Shown here one piece after another: positions 12,266 through 23,861 of a DNA stretch of 64,000 nucleotides (positions within the stretch are counted from its first letter, which is position 1; each line of letters starts with the position of its first letter). The position numbers and the translations under genes are program-made. The DNA is from Sambucus nigra (lineage: Eukaryota; Streptophyta; Magnoliopsida; Dipsacales; Adoxaceae), in NCBI GenBank assembly GCA_949130495.1, contig OX422219.1:267391111-267455110 (forward strand), written 5' to 3'. Under the pieces are notes generated by a model. It searched no databases and was not told the origin of the DNA. It saw only the letters and a list, made by a program, of their open reading frames with translations.

Positions 12266-12600
12266 CTTACCTTACCGGAACACTTACAATAGATTCATGA
12301 TGTGTTTCATGTTTCATCCATGAAAAAGTATAAGAGGTGTGAAGGATCTCACTGGCACGTTCCTTTGGATGATATCGAGTTGCAACCTGATATTTCATAC
12401 GAGGAACAACCCATTGCAATCTTAGATCATGGGGAGCGTAGTCTAAGATCTCGAGTGGTGCCCTTGGTTCGGGTTCAGTGGGGGCATCACAATGTCGAGG
12501 AGTCAATGTGGGAGTGTGAGGACAATATGCGAGAAAAGTATCCACATCTCTTTTTGCAAGGTACGGCTAAATTTTGTGGGCAAAATTTCCTTATAGGGGG
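12266..12600 (+). pseudogene. E2 integrase tail with chromodomain
   Basis: HDVFHVSSMKKYKRCEGSHW is the integrase end. LQPDISYEEQPIAILDHGER, VVPLVRVQWGHHNVEESMWE and NMREKYPHLF follow (about 12388-12553). These match the C-terminal chromodomain of Tekay/Del-type chromoviruses, which targets insertion to heterochromatin. From 12302 the frame is open for 103 codons and runs to the LTR, the longest intact stretch of the 3' half of pol. Confidence 0.88.
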
Positions 12601-12608
12601 GGGGAGTA
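12578..12608 (+). other. E2 polypurine tract
   Basis: CAAAATTTCC is followed by a run of G ending GGGGAGTA just before the 3' LTR. The E4 tract (56951-56968) also ends GGGGAGTA. Confidence 0.85.
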
Positions 12609-15295
12609 TTTAATAACCCTTAATTTTGAGTAAATTATTTTATATTAAATGGTCAAGAGAGGTAATTATATAAAATATTGGATAATGGAGTAAATATTAT
12701 TTTAACTGATTTAAAAGATAATATTTACTAGATTTTTGCATATTTGCTGTTATGTGAATGTAAATAGCATCATGTTACGTTTTGTATTGTCGTTGTGCTT
12801 TAAACGACATTTATGGTTTAAAATGAAGTTGGAACTTGAAATGATTTATATTATTTTGAACGCCGATTTAGAGGGCGCGGTCAGTCCTGCAATAGTCGAG
12901 ATAGTCAAAATAAGTGCCATGTATTATTTTTGAGTTCTGGGTACTTTTGACAGGTTGTGACTTAATTATGTAGTTACGAGTCATTTTAATGGTGTATTAA
13001 CATTTAAAGAGGGGAATTAATTTTAAGTTCCCGATTTAGTCTTACAACCCCTCTTATTTTCCTAAGTGTATACTTCCTAAACCTAGAGAGAAAGAGACAA
13101 GAAGAGAATTGCAGAGAAAAAGAAGAGAAAGAAGGAGAATTGAAGAAATTGGGTTTCATTTTGCACCTACCAGAAGGGAATCCGAGATTTTATCTTAAGG
13201 CAAGTTTCTTACTTGCTAAAATATGATTTAAGGTGAATAAAATGCACTGATGGTTATGTATTTGGAACCCTTGAACAATTATGGGTTTTTATGAATTTGT
13301 AGTGTTTGAATCGCTAAACCTTGTTTTGATAGATACTTTGCTTATTATAGTAGTTTGTATTTATGTAGGATTGTTTTGGTTGGATTATTAATGGATGGTG
13401 TGGGAAAAATGGAAGAGAGATGAGTTTGAGAGAATTAGGGTTATTAGACTCCATAGCCGAAGCTGGTTATTCTGGCACAGGCGAATCGATTGGCTAAAGG
13501 GGTAGGCTATAGGTCTGTGTTGAGAGAATTGATTCGGCTTATCCGAATCGATTCAGTAGTATGCAGAATGTTGGGTTATCTTGACCGAATCAATTCGGAC
13601 TATCCGAATCAATTCGGACTATCCGAATCAATTTTCTTTCAAGACCGAATCGATTCGGCCAGGGCAAATTGATTTTGAATTCCTGCTATTTTAAGATATT
13701 TTTCTAACATGGTTTGTAACCCTTTCCTTTTCGGTTTAGGACCTAGGAACTTTCTCTCAAGACAAAATAAAGTGTATTAGAGACTTATATTTGGTATATG
13801 GTCATACTAGATTAGAAAAGGGATACTTGGGCTTACCTCGGGGATTATTAAATACATGTTAGAGCAGTTCTTTCTTGAGTATACTAGTTTGTGACTAGGG
13901 AAGAGTAGGAATTGTGGAAATTTAGAGACGTGATTGAGGTATACTATACTCGATGGCTTATAGTAACGTCATTATTTCTCGGAGACTAAATTGGGGATTT
14001 ATTAAACGTTGAAATTCGTAATGTTGACATGAAATGCTTATGGCTCCGGATAAAAACGTAGTGCATACTTTAAAATGGGAATAATTTATGGATGACAAAT
14101 TTACATATACACACCTATCTAAATTCTATCATAAGGGATGTTACAGGTATGAGGTGAAGTCCCCGGGCTATTGAATGTAGGGTGAATATAGTCCTCGGCC
14201 ATAGGACCAGATATTATATATTGTGTAATTATTGTTCGAAGTGAGGTAATTTTGGGTATGGTTATGACTCACTGTCAAAGGTATATGGCCGCTTCCCGGC
14301 GTCACACGGAGTAGGATTCCAAGGTTGTCTTGGTGATAGGTCCTAGAAGATGATAACTATTTAGGGGCGCATCCAGTTGGGAAACCTGGAAGGATAGTCT
14401 TAGAATCGTTATATGTTGTGAAATATAACTATTCTTTTTTTTAAAGTGGGATTTTATTGATAATACAGAACTTGAGAAATAAATTGCTTGAATACGTTTC
14501 CTAATGAGAAAGGAATGGTGAAATGAAATTATGTAAAAGGAAATGGAATCTCTTTAAGTAATATTTTATCTATATTCTCTTGCATATGAATTGTGATCAT
14601 TCTTATTAATATTGCGATAGGTTATGCTTTTAGATTACGTTGTTAGATTTCTTATCATTATTTATGGTGAACAAAATAAGCTTATTCATGATGATAAATT
14701 GTTTATAACTTGCATGCACTTTATTCACCTTGTGATCATATTTAAAACCAGGCTCTGACCCATTTATATCTCCTTGTTTTGCATGAATCTTATATTCGCC
14801 CAGGTGCTCCACCGCAAGGACGCCCGTATTGACTTTTCTATCCTAGTGTCCTGGAGCTGTAACACTTTGTGGATGTTATGGGATATTTGATATAGACGCT
14901 TCCTTCTTTTTGTATTCTAGTTATGATCAGTTGCACATCCGGGCGTGTTTCCCAAGTTTTGTACTTGTATTATATAATGTGGTATTGGACTTTAGTACTA
15001 GATGTAACCCCATTTGTATTTGTCTTAACCGACAACTTATTCGATTATTTTGTTGTATATGGTTGCTGATTCATTATTTATCCTTACGTTTATCCACCTC
15101 CTTTTCAGTTGGATTGTTTAAATGTTTTACAATAACTTACAAAATTAATTTTGGCAATCCATTTTCTAAAATAATAGGTGGTTATCTCGTAAACTTATTG
15201 TTTTACAGTGATTCTAAACATGCACCATCTATGATTCATGTAATTATTGGAGTATCGGGTTGTCCACCTCTTATTTTAATAAGCGGGGTGTCACA
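12609..15295 (+). repeat. E2 3' LTR (2.69 kb)
   Basis: It begins TTTAATAACCC, aligned with the TGTAACAACCC start of the E4 LTR, so the terminal TG has mutated to TT. It ends GGGGTGTCACA at 15295. A purine-rich leader tract lies at 13084-13150 (GAGAGAAAGAGACAAGAAGA), followed by the palindrome cassette. The 3' two-thirds matches the 5' LTR fragment at 5908-7775 with scattered substitutions and small indels, which indicates an old insertion. Confidence 0.88.
13481..13672. repeat. Paired-palindrome cassette in E2 3' LTR
   Basis: Palindrome cores at 13486, 13529/13548, 13590/13609/13628 and 13650/13669. The first pair has lost one 19-bp unit relative to the 5' LTR copy and the third has gained one, while all other spacings are conserved. 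Confidence 0.88.
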
Positions 15296-15322
15296 TCACT
15301 AACATAACTTTTGAAACAAGGC

Positions 15323-15918
15323 CTAGGGTGACGACCCAACATATCCATCATCACCCACATCTTGCGAATGCACGGACTGCAACACCACTGGAAGGGAAAT
15401 CATTCCCCACGTAACTAATGGCCTGGCCATCGAAGGCGAAATATGAAGAAGTCTAGCTAGAAATTCCCTGGGAGAATGGGAAAACTTAAGTAGAGTCGCA
15501 TCAACGCTAGTATTTATCCCCATCATGGAAGAAAAATCCTCGTAGGTAGGACATATCTCATCCAACCCGAAGCAGAAGACATGATCCTGGGGACAACAAA
15601 ACTCGATAGATTCCATCAGAATGTACCATTCAATGGGTCGATTTCACCACAAAGAGACTCATCGCATGTGGAAGGCGTCATAATAGACATTGCAAGAACA
15701 CGTTGCTTCCAAGGCTTAGAGGTAGTTAGAGAACTGAATGCTACTAAGGAGACGTATCTTGTAAAAAGATAATAAGCAAGTAAGAATGTGAAAAAGAAAG
15801 AAAATGAAAGTGTGAGGAGGAAATCCCCATTGACACCCCTATTTATACTTGAAAACTCACAAGCCCGGACAAGAAACCCTACATAATTCGGAGTAAAACT
15901 TTCCCCACCAAGTACCAA
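15323..15918 (-). pseudogene. Antisense ORF remnant, retroelement-associated domain
   Basis: Two overlapping frames on the minus strand make one degraded reading. The upstream part (15918-15616) ends MTPSTCDESLCGEIDPLNGT and is followed, after a frameshift near 15617, by 97 residues with CFGLDEICPTYEDFSSMMGI (about 15570-15510). The C-P-T-x-E-D/E-F/Y-x-x-hydrophobic-G pattern is like the domain found in plant retroelement ORFs catalogued as DUF7745 and related to PMD proteins. That match is from memory of the pattern only. The locus may be a relative of the PMD remnant 2 kb away: both are followed on the plus strand by TCATG, a GATCGGCA motif and CCCC. Confidence 0.4.
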
Positions 15919-16357
15919 GCAATTGACAAAAGTGAAATCAAAACCTTGGATTGATTGGAATGGACTGATATGCCGATAGGCAGGACAGGGGTCATGACGA
16001 TCGGCAACCCCCTATTCTGGGAAAATTCTCGTCTTCATTTTTTGTCAAAATAAAAAAACAAAAAAAATAATTTTTATCTTAAGGAAATTCCGAATTTCCT
16101 TTATACTTATGCTTTTATTAATCTCTTTTTAAATAAAATCCTTCCCAAATCAATTTTCAAATTCTTTTTAAGGTCTCAGTAGCAAGGTAAAAAGAGCATG
16201 TGTATTAATCACTATACAAAGAAATTAACAAAAAAAACTCAATTTTTTGTATATATTTTTTTTGTGTTACATGGGTATTTTACAGGGAAAGAAAAGCAGA
16301 AAAATAACGTGATGCAGCCCGAACCCAATTTTTATTTTCTTTATCTCTCTCTCTCTC
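15919..16357. other. Spacer between antisense ORF remnants
   Basis: It holds motifs GCCGATAGGC and CGATCGGCA at 15973-16006 and an AT-rich stretch at 16030-16290. I see no coding signal. Confidence 0.5.
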
Positions 16358-18190
16358 TCACTCTTTCTGTCCATGTCTCTCTCTCTCAGATCCCCCATCC
16401 CTTCGGCACACCCACTTACCCTTGTGGCAAGATAATGTGCCACCACTTTCAGAGCTCGATCCTTCCCCAGATAAGGCAGACGACACCAAGTAAGAAGGGA
16501 CCGAAACTACCTCACGAATATGAGCATATGTCGAAGCTATCCAGTCCCTGATGTCCTTCAACCAAGTGGTAAAAACACTGATATCCTGAGAGGAAGAATG
16601 AAAAAGATCAAATCAGTCAAGCATGAGGAAAAAGAAAGGAATCAAGGAAATCAAAAAAGATATACTTCAGGCCGAAGGACCTCCTCCGTCAGGCCCAACT
16701 CCTTCGGTTCCATTGCATAAGGACGATCCTATAAACGCACCAACCCCCCATCAGTTCGCCGAAGGTTGTAGCTAGGGGAATGCTGCAGCACAAAAGAAGA
16801 TCCCGACGTCATCGCAACCACCGCGGATGTAGCCGTACCACCTGCACTATGAGAGGACCCGACCTGCCGACTCGAGCCCACCGTAGGGAGAGGCATCACA
16901 TAATATATACTAGGAGGTATTATCTAACTCGAGATGAAGTCGAGATATTCGTACATCACCGTTATGTCAGTATACAAGGAGTATGCATCTCCCATCATCG
17001 CAGCAACCCGACCATCATCAAACATCTCCTGCACACGCCTCATCAACATAAGGGGCTGCGCTAGTGGAACCGCAACCTTGTCCTCCATGATCTTTCAGAC
17101 TACCCTCTTCCAAAGTACCAGGAGTAGTCAAACTCATAAACTAGCAAGCGCCGCATTTATGCATGTCCCCCAGTCACCCCTATGTGCTGAATGGTCGTCC
17201 CCCAAGGATAAAAGGTCACCTCCAAACCCCCAGTAAAAGCAAAGGAGAAGTATTAATAAAAGATCATCAAAGGAAAATAACAGTCTCAAGACATAATAAT
17301 GCTTACCCGCTCGCTCGTTAGGCCATTTAGGACTTGACGCACTATCTCCAGAGAAAGAGTATTATTCGATTGCCGGTTAGACCTCCGCCATCGAAACATC
17401 CAACAGAAGTCACCCACAGAGTCATCCTTTAAAGAAATCAGTTGGTTGTTTAACCCAATCACCTCATAGAACCACATCTGCAAAGGACAAGGATCATCAT
17501 TCAAGAAATAAAAAAGAAGTGCCCGAGTGGAAAATGCGAATGCATAAAGGTTACTGTGCAAAATAAAGAATACCTCAGTAAAAGTTATGGATCCTTAGTA
17601 ATAGTAGAATGACAACATCGACTGAATGGATCCAAATAATAATAAAGGGTCACCAAAGTTAGGCTCCCCCAATCATAGAAGCGGATGTTTCAAAAACACC
17701 CTCAGAAATGGCAGAACCCACAAGTGGAAAACATTGCCACTCGTCGCCACCAGAAAACCTTCTAACACCAACAAGATAAACAAACATGCCATCTAACACA
17801 CCTAATTCCCATTGTCATCATTGACCCTCCTCCTCAACAAAATATACCTTAAAGAAGACAAGCGAATAGAGTCTCCGGAAACCACTCTCTCCACATCACC
17901 TAAAGTTGACGTCACCGCCTCCGGCATCACCCACAGCGTCCTGTCCACCTCAATATGGGCACCCTCGCAGTCCATCCCCAATAACTGTTGGACATCAATG
18001 GGAGTCACCATCATCTCCTCGAAGCCAAAATGGAAGTTGTGGGTAGTGTCCCACCGCCTCTCTCCCAAAGCACATAGAACTGCAGTGAAGCCGGGTGTGT
18101 AATCCAAAGCAGACGCTAGCCTCCCAAAACCAGTAGAGGACACCATCCAGCGTACCACAAGCGGAAGGTGCTCCTAAACTTCCTTAATCC
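16358..18190 (-). pseudogene. Antisense plant mobile domain (PMD) protein, broken
   Basis: Read from 18158 downward on the minus strand, the first 118-codon frame holds LGERRWDTTHNFHFGFEEMM followed by VTPIDVQQLLGMDCEGAHIE. This matches the core of plant mobile domain (aminotransferase-like) proteins, which have W-x-x-E-T-H-T-F-H-x-x-x-G-E-M-T-V-T-L-x-D-V-x-x-L-L-G-L. Past a stop near 17802 the similarity goes on through about 17580 (FLVATSGNVFHLWVLPFL), then 17561-17286 (CPLQMWFYEVIGL), then about 17080-16920 (DKVAVPLAQPLMLMRRVQEM), ending in a Ser-rich tail. At least six stops or frameshifts break it; introns cannot be excluded for some gaps. PMD sequences are carried by several plant transposons, including extra ORFs of Tat elements, and by some host genes. 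This copy lies antisense to the presumed element. Confidence 0.65.
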
Positions 18191-18991
18191 CTATCATACC
18201 ACGAGCATGAATAGTCGACATGGAGACGTCAGACTGTTAAGAAATGAAGAAAACCCTTATCATATTCAAGAAATGAAGAAATCTCATAAAGAAAAGAAGA
18301 AAGGAATACCAAGAGTCACACAATACTTATATAGAAACCAAGAGCTCACCACCCTTGAAGAGCAATGATGAAAAGGCTCACGTAGAAGAGTCTGATCATC
18401 CGCCACCTGCTCAAATGAATTAAAAGAGTTCTCGCTACCCAATGCAAGGGGCACCCTACACCTCCACTTTAACCTTGCTCAATTTTCGGCATTAAGCCAC
18501 GCTATATGGGTTTCATTGTTTTATAAGTCATCCATTTTGGACGCTAAGATGATTTTGCAAAAGTTTATAGCAGAAGAAAAGAAGTTAGAAATCTGTGCAA
18601 AATGAGGAGAACCCGCCCCATTTTTATAGGAGGCTAATGGTCATGCTGATCGGCAGTCCCCTCCACCCACTGATCGGCATAGACCCTTCACCTGTTAGAG
18701 GTACCCCAAAAGACCATGGCAATGCCGACTGACACACGTCCATCGGTACCGGCCAGCACACCCTTTAAAATTTCATAAAAATACCAAAACATACTAAAAA
18801 ATTCCTTGTTCACCAAGGAAAACATTTTTTACCCCCAGTGGAATTCTAGAGAATCACTCTCCCTAATAACGTCTCCAAAAAACAATCTAAATTTTCCCAA
18901 CTACAAATCGTTGAATCATTCACTCTTTCCCAACATCCAATGGAGATACATCATCCATAGTGGAGTTCCCAAATTTCCCGAAGGAAGGGTA
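18191..18991. other. Upstream region of the PMD remnant
   Basis: AT-rich with no convincing ORF. Two copies of TGATCGGCA at 18639-18671, 24 bp apart, and a related TCGGTACCGGCC at 18742 may be control sites of the antisense gene. Confidence 0.4.
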
Positions 18992-21900
18992 CACCTCTTT
19001 TAGGTCAAAATTGACCTCGGTTTGGGATCGTCAAGTCATTAAGGTTATAATTAAGCTCGGTCCTTGGTCATCACCACTTTTAGGTCAGAATTGACCTCGT
19101 TCATAGATCGTCATCTCTGTTAGGTACGAATTTACCTTGGTCCTCAGTCGTCACCTCTTTTAGGTCAGAATTGACCTTGGTCCTAGATAGTCACCTCAGT
19201 TAGGTTAGAATTGACCATGATCCTCCGTCGTCACCACTTTTAGATCATAATTCACCTCGGTCTTTAATCGTCACCTCAGTTAGGTCAGAATTGACCTAGG
19301 TCTTACATTGTCACCTTAGTTAGGTCAGAATTGACCTCGGTTCTCGATCGTGACCTCTATTAAGTAAAAATTGACCTCAGCCTTTGATGGCCATGTTAGT
19401 TACATCAAAATTGGACTCGGTCCTCGGTTGTCAACTCAGTTAGGTCAAAATTAACCTCGATTCTAGATCATTACCTCAATTAGGTCAGAATTGACCTCAG
19501 TCCCTAATCATCAACTCTTTTAGGTCAGAATTGACCTCGGTCTTGAATCGTCACCTCAGTTAGGTCAGAATTTACCTTAGTCCTCGGTCGTCACCTCTTT
19601 TAAGTCAGAATTGACCTCGGTCTTAGATCGTTACCTCGATTAGGTTAGAATTTACCTCGGTCCTCGATCATCACCTCTTTAAGGTCAGAATTGACCTCGT
19701 TCTTCGATTGTCACCTTAGTTACGTTATAATTGACCACAATCCTTGGCTGTTACCTCTTTTAGGTTCAAATTGACCTCGGTCTTGGATCGTCACCTCAAT
19801 TAGGTCAGAATTGACCTTGATCCTTGGTCGTCACCTCTTTTAGGTTCAAATTGACCACAATCTTTGATAGTCACCCCAGTTAGTTCATAATTGACATCGA
19901 TCCTTGGCCGTCACCTCTTTTAGGTCCGAATTGACCTCGATCTTGAATCATAACCTCAGTTAGGTTAGAATTGAGCTCGATCTATTTTAGATCATAATTG
20001 ACCTCGACCCCAGTCGTCACCTCTGTTAGGTCTGAATTGACCTTAGTATTGGATTATCACCTTAGTTTGGTTAGAATTGACTTCGGTCCTCGGTCATCAC
20101 CTATTTTAGGTTAGAATTGACCTTGACCTCAGTCGTCACCTCTATTAGGTTAGAATTGACCTCAGTCTTAAATCTTCACCTCAGTTTGGTCAGAATTGAC
20201 CTCGGTCGTCACCTCTTTTAGGTCAAAATTAACTTATATCTTGTATCGTAACCTTAGTTAGGTCCGAATTGACCTCGGTCTTCAGTTGTCACCTCTTTTA
20301 GGTCAAAATTGACCTTTGTCTTAGATCGTCACCTCAGTTAGGTCAGAACTGACTCGATCCTCGGTTGTCACCTCTTTTAGGTCAAAATCAACCTCGGTCC
20401 GGGATCGTCAACTGAGTTAGGTCAGAATTAACCTCGGTCCTCGATCATCACCTCTTTTAGGAAGAATTGACGTCAGTCCTAGATCGTCACCCTTATTAGG
20501 TTAGAATTGACATCGGTCTTGCATCGTCACCTCAATTAGGTCAGAATTGACCTCGGCCCAAATTGACCTCTATATTGGATCGTCACCTCAGTTAGGTCAA
20601 AATTGACCTCGGTCCTCGGTCGACACCTCAATTAGGTAAAAATTGACTTCAGTCTTGGATCATCACCTCAGTTAGGTCAGAATTGACCTCGATCCTTAGT
20701 CATCATCTCTTTTAGTTCTGAATTGAGCTCGGCCTTGGATTGTCACCTCAGTTAGGTCATAATTGACCTCAATCCTCGGTCGTTACCTCTTTTAGGTCAA
20801 AATTGACATTCCTCTTGGATCGTCACCTCTTATAGGTGAGAATTGACCTCATTCTTCGATCGTCACCTTAGTTAGGTTATAATTGACCTCGATCCTCGAT
20901 CAGCACCTCTTTTAGGTAAGAATTTGCATTGGTATTGGATTTTCACCTTAGTAAGGCTAGAATTGACCTCGGTCCTCGATCGACACCACTTTTGGCTCAA
21001 AATTGACATCGGTCTTGGATCACCACCCTAGTTAGGTCAGAATTGACCTCGGTCCTCAGTCGTCTCCTCTTTTAGGTCAGAATTAAACCTCCGTCCTTAA
21101 TCATCACCTTTTTAGGTCAGAATGTACCTCGGCCTTAGTCATCACCTCTATTAGGTCTGAATTGACCTCAGTCATGGATTCTCACCTTGGTTAGTTCAGA
21201 ATTGACTTTTGTCTTCGGTCATCACCTCTTTTAGGTCAAAATTGACCTCATCTTTTGTCGTCACCTCTGTTAGGTTAAAATTGACCTCGATCTTGGATCC
21301 TCACCTCAGTTAGGTCAGAATTGACCGTGGTCCTCGGTCATCGCCTTTTTTAGGTCAAAATTGATCTCGATCTTGGATCGTCACCTCAGTTAGGTCAAAA
21401 TTAACCTCGTTCCTCGATCGTCACCTATTTTAGGTCAGAATTGACCTCGATCCTGGATCATCACCTAAGTTAGGTTAGAATTGACCTCGGTACTTGGTCA
21501 TCACCTCTCTTATGTCATCATTAAGATCGGTCTTGGATTGCCAACAAAGTTGGGTAATAATTGACATCGATCCTTGGTCACTATCTCTTTTAGGTCAGAA
21601 TTGACTTCGGTCTTGGATCGTCACTTAAGTTAGGTCACAATTGACATCGATCCTCGATCGTCAAGTCTTTTAGGTTTGAATTAACCTCAGTCTTGGATAA
21701 TCACCCCATTTAGGTTAGAATTGACCTCGGTCCTCGGTTGTCACCTATTTTAGGTCATAATTGACCTCGATATTAGATCATCACCTCAATTACATAAAAA
21801 TTTACCTCGATCTTCGATCGTCACCTACTTTAGGTAAGAATTGACCTCGACCTCAGTCATTACCTCTGTTAGGTCTGAATTGACCTTAGTCTTTGATCAT

Positions 21901-22645
21901 CACCTCAGTTAGGTCGAAATTGATCTAGATCCTCAATCATGACCTCTTTTAGGTCAGAATTGATGTTGGCCTCGATCGTTAACTCTATTAGGTTGGAATT
22001 GACCTCGTTATTAGATTGTTACTTTAGTTAGGTTAAAATTGATCATAATCCTCGATTTTCACCTATTTTAGGTCATATTTACCTCGGTCTTAGAGTTTCA
22101 CCTCAGTTAGGTAAGAATTGACATCGGTCCTCGATCGTTGCCTCTTTTAGGTTAGAATTGACCTCGATCCTAGATTGTCACCTAAGTTAGGTCATAATTC
22201 ACCTCAGTCCCTGATTGTTACCTTTGTTAGGTCAGAATTGACCTTGGTCTTTGATCTTCACCTCAGTTGGCTTGGAATTGACCTCGATCCTCAATCATCA
22301 CCTCAGTTAGGTCAAGATTGTACTCAGCCTGGATAGTCACCTCACTTAGGTCAAAATTGATCTTGATCCTAGGTCATCACCTGTTTTAGGTCAAAATTGA
22401 TGTATGTTTTAGATCATCACCTTAGTTAGGGAAGAATTGACCTCGGTCCTTGGTCATCACCTCTTTTAGGTTAAAATTGACCTCGGTCTTAGATAGTCAC
22501 CTCAGTTAGGTCAGAATTGACCTCTATATTTGGTTGTCACCTCTATTAGGTTAGAATTGACCCCAGTTTTTAATCGTCTCCTCAGTTTGATCGAAATTGA
22601 CCTTGATCCTCGATCATCACCTTTTTTAGGTCAAAATTATCATCG
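18992..22645. repeat. 40-bp tandem array, about 91 copies, each with an inverted repeat
   Basis: Each 40-bp unit holds TTAGGTCAGAATTGACCTCG, then GTCCTNGATCGTCACCTC and three or four variable bases. The core GGTCA-GAAT-TGACC is a perfect 5-bp inverted repeat. Units alternate, with lapses, between a type entered by CTCTTTTAGG and one entered by CTCAGTTAGG (or CTCAATTAGG), so the effective higher-order unit is 80 bp. Copies differ by a few substitutions and some lose bases; the first and last units are the most decayed. There are no spacers of unique sequence. Array size is 3654 bases. Confidence 0.95.
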
Positions 22646-22849
22646 ACTCTCTCAATCGATCATCCACAACCCTTAGGTCCACGAAACTAACCTACCTCCA
22701 TCATTTGGTGTCTATTAGATGGCCATCACTTATTCCTAGTTCACTTATTGATGGCATCTATATAAACCACATTCTAGGAACCCCTAAGTCCCTCCTTAGA
22801 CCCCTAGCTCTTCCTGTTTCCACCGCAAATAAGGGTCTCACTCCGAGTA

Positions 22850-23515
22850 TCGATCTAGAGGCCATCGGGGGCCCTCAGAGCCCCATTTGACTCTAGTCAA
22901 CTCTACCATCAGAGAGAAATGTCTTTGAATATTCTAAGGGCACTAAAACCCCTTTGCAACGGTCATCCCCGTGTACAAAACAACATAACTGTTTGGACGA
23001 ACGATTAGTTTTCCCTCAAAAATTGATTCGGATGCCACCGGGCGCTCCCAGACTCAATTTAACCAAACTTAACTCTTCAGCTCAAATGAGACTAAATAAA
23101 TGTCTAAAGGGAACTGAATACCCTTTCTAAATATCCACCCCGTGTGCAATTCTGACCTACAGTACGAACAAATAATCCGTTTTACTCCTAGAGGTCATCG
23201 GACGCTTTCGGGCGCTTGTTGACCAAGGTAAACTGTATGAACCAATAGAAACTCTTTAGAACATCGAAGTAAATCTCCTAAAATTTCTAACGATCCACCC
23301 CGTGAATGATTATGACTTTCTATATGAACGGACATTTCATTTCCGTCCGACGATCTCCCGTCCAAAAGAGCGACATGCGCTTCTGAGTCACATTTGACCC
23401 AAAGTCAACTCCGGACTCAGGAGCGGTCCAAACGACTCTCGAAGGTCTCTGAAGTACCTTTCTAAGCATATGTCACATGCATGATTCGAATCAATGGTTT
23501 GTGCGCTATGAATAT
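22850..23515. repeat. Diverged tandem repeat of about 160-175 bp, four units
   Basis: Four aligned blocks share, in order, a CATCGG..GCGCT-like start, a segment with AACTCT, a segment ending ACCCCTTT or ACCCTTTCT, CCACCCCGTG, and ACGAAC or GAACGG with ATTTC/GTTTT. The CCCCGTG landmark falls at 22967, 23138 and 23298, and its decayed fourth copy near 23475 (171, 160 and about 175 bp apart). Identity is low, so this is an old array. Confidence 0.6.
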
Positions 23516-23689
23516 TTTTCTAGAAAAGTCCGCACATGATTGCTAATGGGCAGGTCCTGAACCCTTCCTATCGGCACAATGTCAAGGGTTATCTTCCGAT
23601 AGGCACACCCTACCAATATCCATTATGTAAACACATACACACACTTTACGTGGATAAAGGAAAATATTAACATTTACCCATGAGAGATC

Positions 23690-23775
23690 GAAAGGGCAGG
23701 ATGGGTGCCTAACACCTTCTTATTCCGTAACTTAGTCGACGGACCTCCGATCTATTGGTTTCGTATGCAACAGTT
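23690..23775 (+). other. Ogre/Tat-associated conserved segment
   Basis: AAGGGCAGGATGGGTGCCTA continues into ACACCTTCTTATTCCGTAAC. The GGGTGCCTAACACCTTC string is, to my recollection, widespread in plant Ogre/Tat LTR regions. It supports the assignment of the surrounding DNA but does not define an LTR edge. Confidence 0.4.
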
Positions 23776-23861
23776 TGTCCTTAATGTTGCTCTCTCAAAG
23801 TGAAAACATGTTCTTTTTCCTTCTTTGTGAAAAATAGGCTGGCGAATCCATATCTTTACAA

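Larger units (their letters stand above)
5908..15295 (+). mobile_element. E2: Tekay/Del-like chromovirus (Ty3/gypsy), degraded
   Basis: Gene order is gag, protease, RT, RNase H, integrase, chromodomain between long LTRs, which is the chromoviral plan. The 5' LTR part (5908-7775) matches 13439-15295 of the 3' LTR; the first 830 or so bases of the 5' LTR lie left of E1, outside the window. The iMet primer site follows the 5' LTR and a G-run polypurine tract precedes the 3' LTR. All coding parts hold in-frame stops and a few frameshifts, so the copy is dead. It could represent the lineage that mobilised E1 and E4. Confidence 0.9.

Noticed and set aside
16198..17236. Plus-strand ORFs over the PMD remnant
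   Set aside because: They are the complement of the antisense PMD frames and show no domain.
18992..22645. CRISPR-like direct repeat array
   Set aside because: The units are back to back with no unique spacers, and the context is plant nuclear DNA; it is a tandem minisatellite.
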